Positions 1 through 7,411 of a DNA stretch of 30,385 nt are shown here, in pieces. Every line of letters starts with the position of its first letter. The first letter of the stretch is position 1. Position numbers and translations under genes: made by a program. Source of the stretch: a virus; the IMG/VR virus record IMGVR_UViG_3300017727_000091, positions 1 to 30,385 of that record. One strand, 5' to 3'. The notes beneath the pieces were generated by a model. It saw only the letters and a program-made list of their open reading frames with translations. It was not told where the DNA came from and did not search any database.

Positions 1-164
1 AGAAATTTTCTACCCTTAAGTTTGCTAAGTAAGACCAAGAAAGTCTTGGCTAGGGTAAAACCTAAAAAATTATTTAAGTAATGATGAATATTTTTTTGTA
101 CAAAACTTAGCAATGATGGTGGGAGACAGCCACAATTACTTAACTGTAATTTAAGAGGTTGCTT

Positions 165-180
165 AGGGGCGTAAGCCCCT
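165..180 (+). other. Hairpin in the leader of the first methyltransferase operon
   Basis: AGGGGC-GTAA-GCCCCT forms a perfect 6-bp stem with a 4-nt loop followed by TTTCC, 18 bases before the first gene. It may be the terminator of a gene left of the window or an attenuator in the leader. The T-run is short, so termination is uncertain. The rest of 1-198 holds no gene I can support; CCAAGA-AAG-TCTTGG near 35-50 is another small inverted repeat. Confidence 0.4.
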
Positions 181-198
181 TTCCACAAGAAAGGTAAT

Positions 199-924
199 AT
201 GATAAAACAGGGAAATTGTTTAGAACTTTTAAAAGAATTAGATGATGATAGTATTGACTTGACTATTACAAGTCCACCATACAACATGAATCTAAGGATC
301 AGATATGGTAAATATTTGTTTAGATCCGAGGAAAGCAGCATTTCAACTAAGTACAAGACATCTTTTGATGACAAATTGACTATGGATGAGTATTATGAGT
401 TCCATTTAAGTGTTTTAAAAGAGCTTTTAAGAGTTTCTGACTTAGTTTTTTACAATGTGCAGTTCTTAACAGGCAACAAACGAGCTATATGGCGTATTAT
501 GGGCGAATTAAACGAATATCTCAAAGAAGTTGTTATTTGGAATAAAGTTATAAGTCAACCAGCTATGCAACCACAGGTTATGAACTCTCAGTTTGAAAAC
601 ATTTTAATCTTTGACAAAAACAATGCTATATCAAGACAATTTGTAAATGCACCATTTGATCGTGGAACTTTGCCAAATGTTTGGGACATAAGACGAGAGA
701 AAAGTTACGACAAGAAACATAAAGCAACATTTCCAAAAGAATTAGTAGAGAAGATCTTAGATAACTTCGCGCACCCATATGAAGATCAAACAGTATTAGA
801 TCCTTTTATGGGTTTGGGTACTACAGGTGTAGTTGCACAAGAAAAAAATATGAAGTTTGTAGGATTTGAATTAGACGACTATTATTTTAATGTAGCGAAA
901 AAGAGGTTAAATGAAACTATTTAA
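199..924 (+). CDS. Beta-class DNA methyltransferase (TSPPYN type)
   Basis: This 241-residue protein is a SAM-dependent DNA methyltransferase acting on the exocyclic amino group of adenine or cytosine. The catalytic motif IV is TSPPYN (residues 24-29) near the N-terminus, and the SAM-binding motif I, DPFMGLGTTG (201-210), is near the C-terminus, which is the beta-class order. A KATFP segment lies between, where other members have HPTQKP. SPPY is common in N4-cytosine enzymes but also occurs in N6-adenine enzymes, so the target base and site cannot be told. AAAGG lies 5 nt before the ATG. Its end overlaps the next methyltransferase gene by 14 nt, so the block is probably one operon. The likely role is protection of phage DNA from host restriction. 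Confidence 0.9.
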   Translation: MIKQGNCLELLKELDDDSIDLTITSPPYNMNLRIRYGKYLFRSEESSISTKYKTSFDDKLTMDEYYEFHLSVLKELLRVSDLVFYNVQFLTGNKRAIWRIMGELNEYLKEVVIWNKVISQPAMQPQVMNSQFENILIFDKNNAISRQFVNAPFDRGTLPNVWDIRREKSYDKKHKATFPKELVEKILDNFAHPYEDQTVLDPFMGLGTTGVVAQEKNMKFVGFELDDYYFNVAKKRLNETI

Positions 925-1600
925 TGGGGACTGCTTAGAAGTTATGCAGGATATACCAGATAGTTCTGTTGATTTGATTATTACTTCTCCACCCTATGAG
1001 GATATTTCTGGAGCAGGTTATCAAGCTAACAAAAAAGATATATTATTTCTTAAACTATATTCTGAGTTCTTAGATAAAGTTTTTACCCATTATGAAAGAA
1101 TACTAAAAGATGGTGGGCAATTATTCTTTAACATAAAAAGTAAAACTGCAAACAAGACATTGAGATCTCCACATTGGTTAGAATTTACAGATGCTTTTCA
1201 AAAATTAGATTTTAAAAGTTATATTATTTGGAAATATGCAGGAAGTTTTGATAGCACTAAAGCTAGGTTTCATTTAGATTATGAAATTATTTACCATTTA
1301 TCAAAAGGAGATAATATTTACCTCAACACTGATTGTGGTATTGATGATCCGTTAACTTCTGTATGGTATGTACCACACAATATACCAAAAGCAGAAAGGG
1401 TACACCCAACACAAATGCCTATAGCACTAGCAGAAAGAATATTAACTATTGCTTCTAAAGAGGGAAATACAGTATTAGATAATTTTATGGGTAGTGGAAC
1501 AACAGGTGTTGCTTCTAAAAAATTTGATTTAGACTTTATCGGCATTGAATTAGATGAAAATAATTTTAAATTAGCAGAAAAGAGAATAAATGAAGTTTGA
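911..1600 (+). CDS. Beta-class DNA methyltransferase (TSPPYE type)
   Basis: Second methyltransferase of the block, 229 residues, beginning MKLFNGDCLEVM as is typical of beta-class enzymes. Motif IV is TSPPYE (25-30); an HPTQMP segment follows in the middle; motif I is DNFMGSGTTG (190-199), ending in the usual FIGIELD acidic strand. All catalytic landmarks look intact. It overlaps its upstream neighbour by 14 nt and the downstream one by 11 nt, so translation is probably coupled. It is clearly divergent from its neighbours rather than a fresh duplication. Recognition sequence and target base are unknown. Confidence 0.88.
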   Translation: MKLFNGDCLEVMQDIPDSSVDLIITSPPYEDISGAGYQANKKDILFLKLYSEFLDKVFTHYERILKDGGQLFFNIKSKTANKTLRSPHWLEFTDAFQKLDFKSYIIWKYAGSFDSTKARFHLDYEIIYHLSKGDNIYLNTDCGIDDPLTSVWYVPHNIPKAERVHPTQMPIALAERILTIASKEGNTVLDNFMGSGTTGVASKKFDLDFIGIELDENNFKLAEKRINEV

Positions 1601-2384
1601 AAAAAACAATAACTTTTACGAACTATATTTAGGTAACTGCATTTATATGATGAAGTTACTTCGTCCTAATTCTTACGACATGATATTTGCTGATCTTCCT
1701 TACGGCACAACAAATTGTAAATGGGATGAAGTGATACCTTTTGACAAACTGTGGGAAGCAATTGATTATTGTACAAAAGACGACTCAGCAATAGTTCTTA
1801 CAGCCTCACAACCCTTTACTAGTGCATTGGTTTCAAGTAACTACGAGTGGTTTAGACATGAGTGGGTGTATCAAAAGACAGGTGCAAGTAACTTTGCTCA
1901 GGCCAAATATGCACCTATGAAAGAGCATGAAAGTGTTTTAGTGTTTAGTAAAAAGAAACCAAAGTATTATCCAATCAAAGAGGAAAGAAAAGGTAGTGGG
2001 TTAGCTAGATCTAAATATGCTTACAGTGATAAATCTAGAAAAGCAGTTGGTGAGTTCATGGGGCAAGGAATCAATGAGGGAACACATGATACTAAAAAAG
2101 ACGCAGGAAATGATGAGTTAAGATATCCTAGCTCAGTGCAGCTCTTTAATAATCGTGCAAAAGGTGATCGTGGATTACACCCAACACAGAAACCAGTTGC
2201 TTTGTTAGAGTATTTAATTCAAACTTACACACAAGAAAATGAAAAAGTTTTAGATATGGTAATGGGTAGCGCTACAACAGGGGTTGCTTGTATTAATACA
2301 CACAGATCGTTTACAGGTATAGAACTAGATCCAGAAATCTATACAACTGCAAAAGATAGAATTGAAAATGCTTTACAACAGTGA
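1590..2384 (+). CDS. Beta-class DNA methyltransferase (DLPYG type)
   Basis: Third methyltransferase, 264 residues. Motif IV is DLPYGT (35-40), followed by the NCKWD stretch usual in phage adenine methyltransferases of the DLPYGTT type. HPTQKPVALLEYLI lies near residue 195, and motif I near 219-231 reads VLDMVMGSATTG. The normally invariant GSGTTG is GSATTG here, a conservative glycine-to-alanine change that may or may not affect SAM binding. An N6-adenine target is more likely than cytosine given the DLPY motif, but this is family inference. It overlaps both neighbours within the operon. Confidence 0.87.
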   Translation: MKFEKNNNFYELYLGNCIYMMKLLRPNSYDMIFADLPYGTTNCKWDEVIPFDKLWEAIDYCTKDDSAIVLTASQPFTSALVSSNYEWFRHEWVYQKTGASNFAQAKYAPMKEHESVLVFSKKKPKYYPIKEERKGSGLARSKYAYSDKSRKAVGEFMGQGINEGTHDTKKDAGNDELRYPSSVQLFNNRAKGDRGLHPTQKPVALLEYLIQTYTQENEKVLDMVMGSATTGVACINTHRSFTGIELDPEIYTTAKDRIENALQQ

Positions 2385-3108
2385 TTGTTTAGATGTTTTG
2401 CCAACTGTGGCAGACAATTCAATAGACTTAATAATTGTTGATCTCCCATATAAAGAAACAGGGAACAAGTGGGACAACAAACTTATAGACACAGCTTTAC
2501 TTTTTGATCATCACAGAAGAATACTAAAAGAGGGTGGGTGTATAGCTATGCACTCAACTATGAAATTTGCACAAGAACTTATACGAAATGGTCAAGATTT
2601 ATATAAATATGACATAGTTTGGGAAAAAGATAATGGAACAAATTTTGTCAGTGCTAAATGGCAGCCGATAAGAATACATGAATATGTTTTAATATTCGGT
2701 AAAGGTAGAGTGACTTACGGAAAATCAACTCCGATGAAATATAATCCACAATTTACTCAGGGAGATCCTTATGAGCAATATTCAGGAAAAAGCAGTGAAA
2801 ACTGGAAAGGTGCTCCGTTAAAAAGAACTCTCACAAAGAACGATGGTTATAGATACCCTAAGACAATACAGAAGTTTAAAAGAGACAGAGGACTGCACCC
2901 TACACAAAAACCAGTAGCTCTGGCTGAATTTTTGATCAAGAGTTTCACTGATCCTAATGATGTAGTATTAGATTATTGCATGGGATCAGGAACAAATGGT
3001 GTTGCTGCAATTACTAATGAAAGAAATTTTATAGGCGTAGAAAAAGAAAAGAAGTATTTCGATATAGCAAGAGAAAGGATAATGAATGTCAAAAATAAAA
3101 CTTCCTGA
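2368..3108 (+). CDS. Beta-class DNA methyltransferase (DLPYK type)
   Basis: Fourth methyltransferase of the block, 246 residues from the ATG at 2368. The frame is also open from a TTG at 2362, but MLYNSDCLDVL matches the usual start of the family. Motif IV is DLPY (25-28) followed by GNKWD, HPTQKPVALAEFLI lies near 175, and motif I is DYCMGSGTNG (202-211), where the second T of GTTG is N. It shares the DLPY plus KWD pattern with the preceding gene, so the two may be ancient paralogues, probably N6-adenine enzymes. It overlaps the preceding gene by 17 nt and the following nuclease-like gene by 23 nt. Confidence 0.87.
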   Translation: MLYNSDCLDVLPTVADNSIDLIIVDLPYKETGNKWDNKLIDTALLFDHHRRILKEGGCIAMHSTMKFAQELIRNGQDLYKYDIVWEKDNGTNFVSAKWQPIRIHEYVLIFGKGRVTYGKSTPMKYNPQFTQGDPYEQYSGKSSENWKGAPLKRTLTKNDGYRYPKTIQKFKRDRGLHPTQKPVALAEFLIKSFTDPNDVVLDYCMGSGTNGVAAITNERNFIGVEKEKKYFDIARERIMNVKNKTS

Positions 3109-3667
3109 TAGTTTTATTCACCCAAGATCAAACCAGCCTGCAAAAGGTCACGCAGGAAGGATGGCAGAAGTGAAGTTCTATCATATATTTAAACAGTACA
3201 TAGATAAAAATGTGCGTTGGGCTACAAGAGACGAAAACATTTACAAAAAGTTTGATATTGCCTCATCAATTAAAGATTATGGCAAAATGGACATCAAAGC
3301 TGAGAAAGACGCTTTATCAGATGGTACAGTGTGGATCGAGTATCAAAATGGTGATGGTAAACCAGGTTGGATCTATGGCGAGGCAGATTATATAGTCTTT
3401 GATCTTTACTGGAGATATGTAGCGATAGATAGAATATGGTTGCAGGTGATTACTGATAAGTTAACTAAAGGTAAAGTTTATACAGAACAATTTCAGGTAT
3501 ATAACAAGTATGTTTACAAGAGTCAGGCATTGTATAATCCTTATCGTAGACAAGGCAGAAAAGATATCTTAACTAAAATTAAAACTGAAGATGTTCTTGA
3601 TCGTATGTCTTGGGCAATACCAATACCTAAAGAATTTCATACACAAGATTACCGAACAAATAGCTAG
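3086..3667 (+). CDS. Probable PD-(D/E)XK nuclease
   Basis: This 193-residue protein ends the first methyltransferase operon. A PD-(D/E)XK-like core can be traced: a helical region with EVKFYHIF (28-35), then D57 in KKFDIA, D69-x-K71 in KMDIKAEK, and the strand-rich segment WIEYQNGDGKPGWIYGEADY (83-102), which resembles the end of the core in restriction-endonuclease-like proteins. This is a motif reading, not a search result. AAAGGA precedes the ATG by about 9 nt. Four methyltransferases directly upstream suggest a restriction or anti-competitor function against DNA lacking phage modification, or a recombination or replication nuclease. A terminator hairpin follows at 3692. Confidence 0.55.
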   Translation: MSKIKLPDSFIHPRSNQPAKGHAGRMAEVKFYHIFKQYIDKNVRWATRDENIYKKFDIASSIKDYGKMDIKAEKDALSDGTVWIEYQNGDGKPGWIYGEADYIVFDLYWRYVAIDRIWLQVITDKLTKGKVYTEQFQVYNKYVYKSQALYNPYRRQGRKDILTKIKTEDVLDRMSWAIPIPKEFHTQDYRTNS

Positions 3668-3691
3668 TACTAATAGCTTATAAAGAGAAAT

Positions 3692-3715
3692 GCCCCTCTT
3701 TCGAGGGGCTTTCTT
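3692..3715 (+). terminator. Terminator of the first methyltransferase operon
   Basis: GCCCCTC-TTTC-GAGGGGC is a perfect 7-bp GC-rich stem followed by TTTCTT, 25 bases after the nuclease-like gene stops. Confidence 0.8.
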
Positions 3716-3770
3716 ATGGACTTTCTACCTTATGAGAGAGTTGTAGAATTAACTGATCTCCAGTATAAAA

Positions 3771-3883
3771 CGAGATTGAAAATATGTCCTAATGATAAGT
3801 CAAATATTGTAAGACCAAAAATGTAAAAACGAGATTGAAAATGAGTCTTAATGATGAGTTTTGAGTAGGATAAACGGAAAAAA
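3771..3883 (+). repeat. Repeat locus R1, tandem pair
   Basis: Two copies of the conserved element with the core CGAGATTGAAAAT start at 3771 and 3830. Each core is followed by a variable 4-6 nt and then TAATGATAAGTC or TAATGATGAGTT. The second copy ends in GGATAAACGGAAA. The period here is 59 bp rather than the 54 bp of the other pairs. The pair lies between two convergent terminators (3692 and 3904), so it is not needed as the promoter of a flanking gene. Confidence 0.85.
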
Positions 3884-3903
3884 ATATAGATCTTTTAGAG
3901 CAT

Positions 3904-3928
3904 AAAAAAAGGGGGCATAAAGCCCCCT
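3904..3928 (-). terminator. Terminator of the 3948-4463 gene
   Basis: GGGGGC-ATAAA-GCCCCC stem; on the minus strand it is followed by a run of seven T residues. It is preceded on the plus strand by AGATCTTTTAGAGCA (3888-3902), a flank motif seen elsewhere in the region. Confidence 0.8.
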
Positions 3929-3947
3929 AATTTATATCGAAATTGAA

Positions 3948-4463
3948 TTAGATCGCTACAACCTCCCTTAAATTTTTGTTTAATCCCTCTGTTATATTGA
4001 GATCAATATAATAAGCAATATGGAAGTAATCTATCTGTGAGTCCGATTTATTGAACCACAGATCACCGACACCAGCATCAAAAGGCGCTCTCTTTATAAT
4101 TGTCTCGACCTTGTCCAGAAATTCAATTTGTTCTGGAGTGAACAGAATGTGTATTCTGTCGGCAATATCATAATGCGCCTCCCATTGATCTGGGTTATTG
4201 TCCATCCATTTAATTAATTCTGGATAGACATCTGGTCTATATTGCTTGATCTTGTCGACTGCCAGACCATATTGTGGTTTAAAGCTGTCTCTATAATATA
4301 CATCATCAGTTATAAAGACATTAGACCAATCTATATTGCTTGATTTTATGTCTACGCTAAGGGATGAATGGTGACGGATACGAACACCAAACTTAGATCC
4401 TGGAAACTCTTTTTTTAATGCTTCCCTGATCGCTTTAGATTCTTCTTTATTTATATAAGCCAT
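3948..4463 (-). CDS. Unrecognised phage accessory protein
   Basis: A 171-residue protein starting MAYINKEESKAIREALKKEF. The N-terminal third alternates charged helix and strand (GVRIRHHSSLSVDIKSSNIDW), a pattern I associate with small conserved phage or plasmid proteins of unknown function, but I cannot name a family. No membrane segment or cysteine motif is seen. It has its own sigma-70-like promoter (4499-4526), AGTAATA leader, strong AAGGAG ribosome site and terminator, so it is a self-contained one-gene unit between repeat loci R1 and R2. Confidence 0.8.
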   Translation of the reverse strand: MAYINKEESKAIREALKKEFPGSKFGVRIRHHSSLSVDIKSSNIDWSNVFITDDVYYRDSFKPQYGLAVDKIKQYRPDVYPELIKWMDNNPDQWEAHYDIADRIHILFTPEQIEFLDKVETIIKRAPFDAGVGDLWFNKSDSQIDYFHIAYYIDLNITEGLNKNLREVVAI

Positions 4464-4498
4464 TTTGTAGCTCCTTTTTTTTGTTATTACTAATTTTA

Positions 4499-4526
4499 AT
4501 TATAACTGCATTGCACAGATATGCAA
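4499..4526 (-). promoter_or_regulatory. Promoter of the 3948-4463 gene with palindromic spacer
   Basis: On the minus strand -35 TTGCAT, a 16-bp spacer and -10 TATAAT. The -35 end lies in the inverted repeat TTGCATATCTGTGCAA (4511-4526), a possible operator. AGTAATA begins 7 nt after the -10 box (4485-4491), at the predicted transcript start, then comes AAGGAG and the ATG. Confidence 0.75.
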
Positions 4527-4569
4527 ACTAATTTAAAAAAAAGCACTACTGGATCGTATTCTGCTAAAT

Positions 4570-4675
4570 CGAGATTGAAAACGCCCTTTAATGATAAGTC
4601 AAGAATATGATCATCTACAAAAACGAGATTGAAAATGCCTCTTAATGATAAGTTTTGATTGTGATAATAGAAAAG
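4570..4675 (+). repeat. Repeat locus R2, tandem pair
   Basis: Copies start at 4570 and 4624 (period 54). The first has TTAATGATAAGTC, the second TTAATGATAAGTT, and the second ends in GATAATAGAAAAG. The locus sits between the promoter of the gene on its left and the terminator of the gene on its right, both on the minus strand. Confidence 0.85.
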
Positions 4676-4684
4676 GCCGCAGGT

Positions 4685-4726
4685 AGATCTTTTAGTGCAA
4701 AAAAAAGAGGGGCTAAAAAGCCCCCC
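4685..4726 (-). terminator. Terminator of the 4749-5247 unit, with flank motif
   Basis: GGGGC-TAAAAA-GCCCC stem (4709-4724) followed on the minus strand by a run of T residues. AGATCTTTTAGTGCA (4685-4699) directly adjoins the T-run and recurs, inverted, at other unit ends (10215, 11412). Confidence 0.75.
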
Positions 4727-4748
4727 TATCTTATGTGTTGCAAGATAC

Positions 4749-4919
4749 TTATGCGATCATATCAGGATCATATTTCAGACCTAATTGTTTTCTACACTCG
4801 TCATCTAGAATTAAAATTACATATTCACAATCATCGCAAGTAAGTATATCTTTTCTTTCTAAATCAACTGTAAAGACAATCGCAGTTGTATCACATTTTG
4901 GGCAGTCCACTTCAAACAT
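4749..4919 (-). CDS. Small zinc-ribbon protein
   Basis: A 56-residue protein starting at the internal ATG (MFEVDCPKC). The frame is open further upstream, but this start has a GAGGT ribosome site and overlaps the preceding gene by only 8 nt. Cysteines C6-x2-C9 and C28-x2-C31 form a classic four-cysteine zinc ribbon, which usually binds nucleic acid or protein. It is the second gene of a two-gene unit read from the divergent promoter region at 5282-5316. The exact role is unknown. Confidence 0.75.
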   Translation of the reverse strand: MFEVDCPKCDTTAIVFTVDLERKDILTCDDCEYVILILDDECRKQLGLKYDPDMIA

Positions 4920-5247
4920 TTTTGACCTCAAATTTGTCCAGTCCTTGAATAAAAGCGCCACCATTACCCTCAGGATCTTGCATAAGAGTGATCGAAATGA
5001 TCGATCCTTTACTGTCCACTAACTCAAGAATTGGAAAAGCGACATCATCGCCCCACTCCTCATCGATATTCATTTTCCATTGTGTTTGGATAAAGTAAAC
5101 ATCTTTGATAGATAGTCCTTTAAGTTTCGTTAGGTCTTTGTAATCATTTAGGTTGTGGTCAATATCAACTCTCTTAACGACTTCTCGATAATCAGTTGAG
5201 TCTGTATCACTCTCTATATAATCAACATGTCCGTCTGGTTTACTCAT
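4912..5247 (-). CDS. Unrecognised acidic protein
   Basis: A 111-residue acidic protein (MSKPDGHVDYIESDTDSTDY...) with no motif I recognise. Its N-terminal 25 residues are Asp/Ser/Thr-rich and probably disordered; the rest alternates strand and short helix. AAAGAGG precedes the ATG. It is first in a two-gene unit with the zinc-ribbon gene and is transcribed divergently from the 5352 gene. Confidence 0.75.
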   Translation of the reverse strand: MSKPDGHVDYIESDTDSTDYREVVKRVDIDHNLNDYKDLTKLKGLSIKDVYFIQTQWKMNIDEEWGDDVAFPILELVDSKGSIISITLMQDPEGNGGAFIQGLDKFEVKNV

Positions 5248-5281
5248 TTAATACCTCTTTCTTTTGTATTACTTTCTTTAA

Positions 5282-5316
5282 AGTATAGTTGCAAACCAGT
5301 GATATGCAAGTATAAT
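5282..5316. promoter_or_regulatory. Two face-to-face overlapping promoters sharing one palindrome
   Basis: The inverted repeat TTGCA-N11-TGCAA (5289-5309) supplies the -35 box of both directions. Minus strand: TTGCAT (5304-5309), 16 bp, TATACT (5282-5287). Plus strand: TTGCAA (5289-5294), 16 bp, TATAAT (5311-5316). Each -10 box lies just outside the other promoter's -35 box, so polymerases could not bind both at once. The minus transcript begins near AGTAATA (5267-5273). Confidence 0.75.
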
Positions 5317-5351
5317 AATAAGAAGTATATGTAAAAAAAGCGAGGTAAAAA

Positions 5352-6050
5352 ATGAGTAGGAAAAAAACTACTGATGTAAGACAAGATCCGATCAAAGACT
5401 GGAATATGGATCAAGAGACAAAAGATTTTCTTTTGGATAATGGCGTTTCAGTTTATCACAGTGGGGGTGGTTGTGTTCATCTCTATTATAAAGGTTGGAT
5501 CATAAACCCTAATGAAAGCGTTGAGGGTATTGATGACCTTTACGCTCTTGATCAAGTAAAACTAAATCGAGAGGTTGTATTTTCACAAGTATGGAACGAT
5601 ATGGGTGGTGATGAAACACACTTTTTAAACGACTTAGAAAATGGTTTTAAATTCATTAATCAGTATCAAATATTTGGCGATCAGTTTGCTAACGATAAAG
5701 AGGAAAGTACTGAGAACTCTTTGAAGTGGAAAAGTTGGGGCGACCTTATGGAAGTACAAGGTGGCGAAATGGAGTTAGATGAGGCTGAAAATAGTCAGAA
5801 TTATTTTCTCTGTATGTGGGAAAATAGTTGGTTAGTCTGTAGCGAAAAGCAATTAGTCAAACTTTTCCCTCATGATATCCACGAGGTTGACTTGAGGTGG
5901 GCGATGTATGACACCTTAAGAGGAACTGTAACTATGATCGACACTTTTAATGACGCAGTTGAATTTGTGAAAACTGGTTTAGAGAGACAGTACTTAGGTC
6001 AGTGCGACAATATGCAATTCTCATTAATCAGAGAGAGGTACGAACAATGA
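5352..6050 (+). CDS. Unrecognised phage accessory protein
   Basis: A 232-residue acidic protein (MSRKKTTDVRQDPIKDW...) rich in Trp, Asp and Glu, without recognisable catalytic or membrane motifs. A GCGAGG ribosome site precedes the ATG. It is the first gene of the only plus-strand unit of the accessory region, linked by an ATGA overlap to the next gene, and is expressed from the plus member of the promoter pair at 5289-5316, opposite the 5247 gene. Confidence 0.8.
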   Translation: MSRKKTTDVRQDPIKDWNMDQETKDFLLDNGVSVYHSGGGCVHLYYKGWIINPNESVEGIDDLYALDQVKLNREVVFSQVWNDMGGDETHFLNDLENGFKFINQYQIFGDQFANDKEESTENSLKWKSWGDLMEVQGGEMELDEAENSQNYFLCMWENSWLVCSEKQLVKLFPHDIHEVDLRWAMYDTLRGTVTMIDTFNDAVEFVKTGLERQYLGQCDNMQFSLIRERYEQ

Positions 6051-6361
6051 TCGATCTTTATGAAAGAAAAGAAACTCGCCACACTTATGTGTGGCAGTTT
6101 CGTTTCGATATCAGGAAAAAAAGTATCTTGCAAGATGTTCATTTTGTTACTGTTGTTTCCAATAAAGGAAAAGCATGGGCATACCAACAAGCATACGAGG
6201 AAGTTAGAAAATTGGGTATATGGGGAGTTATGGCGCACTATGAGGATCCAAAAAAATGGTCTCAAGTGTTTGATGACATTTTAGATATAAGAGATACTGG
6301 TATTCAATTAGCTTACGGATATCCAAAAAGAACTAAAACAAGAGAGGGAGTTAAGGTATGA
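6047..6361 (+). CDS. Unrecognised small protein
   Basis: A 104-residue protein starting MIDLYERKETRHTYVWQFRF. The frame is open upstream (from 6002), but the ATG at 6047 makes an ATGA overlap with the preceding stop and follows GAGAGG, so I choose it. Alternating basic and aromatic residues suggest a beta-rich fold; no motif is recognised. It is the middle gene of the plus-strand unit 5352-6654. Confidence 0.75.
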   Translation: MIDLYERKETRHTYVWQFRFDIRKKSILQDVHFVTVVSNKGKAWAYQQAYEEVRKLGIWGVMAHYEDPKKWSQVFDDILDIRDTGIQLAYGYPKRTKTREGVKV

Positions 6362-6654
6362 GTGAGACAAAATTCGACAACGAAATATTCGAGAGAGGTC
6401 AAAGACGAGTTAATCCGTTTAAGAATAGAGAGGAAAACGAAATCTTGATGACGATTAAGCGTCTTGATCCAAGCGATGAATATGGAACAGAGGGTTTAAT
6501 TTTAAAGCTGACGGAAAAAATTGGTGGTCATGTTGTGGCTGAACTAACAGTGAACCACATGGCATTAAGTTACATAGCGAGAGAAATTGACCACTTTCAA
6601 GAGTATGGTTTCAAGCAGGAACTAGATCAGGAAACTGATGATTCATTTAATTAA
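6358..6654 (+). CDS. Unrecognised small protein
   Basis: A 98-residue protein (MSETKFDNEIFERGQRRVNPF...), mixed charged, last in the plus-strand unit and linked to the preceding gene by an ATGA overlap with a GAGGGAG-like ribosome site. No domain recognised. A GC-rich terminator follows at 6703. Confidence 0.75.
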   Translation: MSETKFDNEIFERGQRRVNPFKNREENEILMTIKRLDPSDEYGTEGLILKLTEKIGGHVVAELTVNHMALSYIAREIDHFQEYGFKQELDQETDDSFN

Positions 6655-6702
6655 AATATTAATAGATATTCTTACTCGCAAGTAAGCATATAAAGATCGA
6701 GA

Positions 6703-6729
6703 GAGGGGCTTACAAGCCCCTCTTTTGTA
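6703..6729 (+). terminator. Terminator of the plus-strand unit
   Basis: GAGGGGCTT-AC-AAGCCCCTC followed by TTTTGTATTT. A second small hairpin, CTTACT-CGCA-AGTAAG, lies just before at 6671-6686. Confidence 0.8.
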
Positions 6730-6731
6730 TT

Positions 6732-6838
6732 TGCGATTGAAAATTTGCCTTAATGATAAGTCAATTAGTTGATCATCGCAACAATTGAGATTGAAAATGC
6801 GTCTTAATGATGAGTTTGTAATTGGATACACGAAAAAA
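6732..6838 (+). repeat. Repeat locus R3, tandem pair
   Basis: Copies start at 6732 (TGCGATTGAAAAT) and 6786 (TGAGATTGAAAAT), period 54. As at R1 the pair is sandwiched between convergent terminators, with no promoter of a flanking gene next to it. Confidence 0.85.
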
Positions 6839-6864
6839 AAAGAGGATCCTAAGATCCTCTCTTT
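6833..6864 (-). terminator. Terminator of the 6881-7755 unit
   Basis: AGAGGATC-CTAA-GATCCTCT stem with eight T residues downstream on the minus strand. The stem itself contains two GATC sites. Confidence 0.8.
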
Positions 6865-6880
6865 TCATTAATTGACTGGT

Positions 6881-7411
6881 CTAACTAATTTCACCAGTAG
6901 TAAAATTTACACGATCATAATTATATTGATCGTTAAACTTCTTAACTCTTTCTTTATTCACTTCCTCTATCTTATGATCATAGATCCATTTAAAGTTATG
7001 TAATAAAAACTCGTGAAAGTCTATACCACCTGTAATTGATCTTTCATGCTTGATCCATTTAGATCTAAACTTTTCTAAAGATCCGTCAAAAGTTTCCATA
7101 CCTAAACATTTTCCACAACCGATCAACAACGCGATTGTCATAATGTTTGCATAGTTATCTTTTTTAACTCTAAGATCAAAGATCGTATCATATTGCATAC
7201 GGCTACTTTTTTCTCTACCAGTTTCTAGATCAATACAATTATGAGTATAAGAGGGGTAAAGATCCCCATAAATATTATCAACTTTGATTGGTCTATAACC
7301 TTTTTCATTGTATTCAAGAAATCTAAGATCAACAGTGATCGGCTTAAAGTTTTCTAAAACATTTAAAACCATTGCATATTCATCTTTAGTTAATGAGTGC
7401 GCACCGATCAT
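6881..7411 (-). CDS. Unrecognised phage accessory protein
   Basis: A 176-residue protein (MIGAHSLTKDEYAMVLNVLENF...). Only a mixed alpha/beta pattern can be described. The start codon overlaps the preceding stop (TAATG), so it is translationally coupled to the 7411-7755 gene. The reading frame is dense in GATC tetranucleotides, many of them at codon junctions giving Asp-Leu, Asp-His or Arg-Ser pairs; see the finding on GATC. Confidence 0.78.
   Translation of the reverse strand: MIGAHSLTKDEYAMVLNVLENFKPITVDLRFLEYNEKGYRPIKVDNIYGDLYPSYTHNCIDLETGREKSSRMQYDTIFDLRVKKDNYANIMTIALLIGCGKCLGMETFDGSLEKFRSKWIKHERSITGGIDFHEFLLHNFKWIYDHKIEEVNKERVKKFNDQYNYDRVNFTTGEIS

Noticed and set aside
1-198. Riboswitch in the leader of the first operon
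   Set aside because: Only small hairpins are visible; no known aptamer core could be matched.
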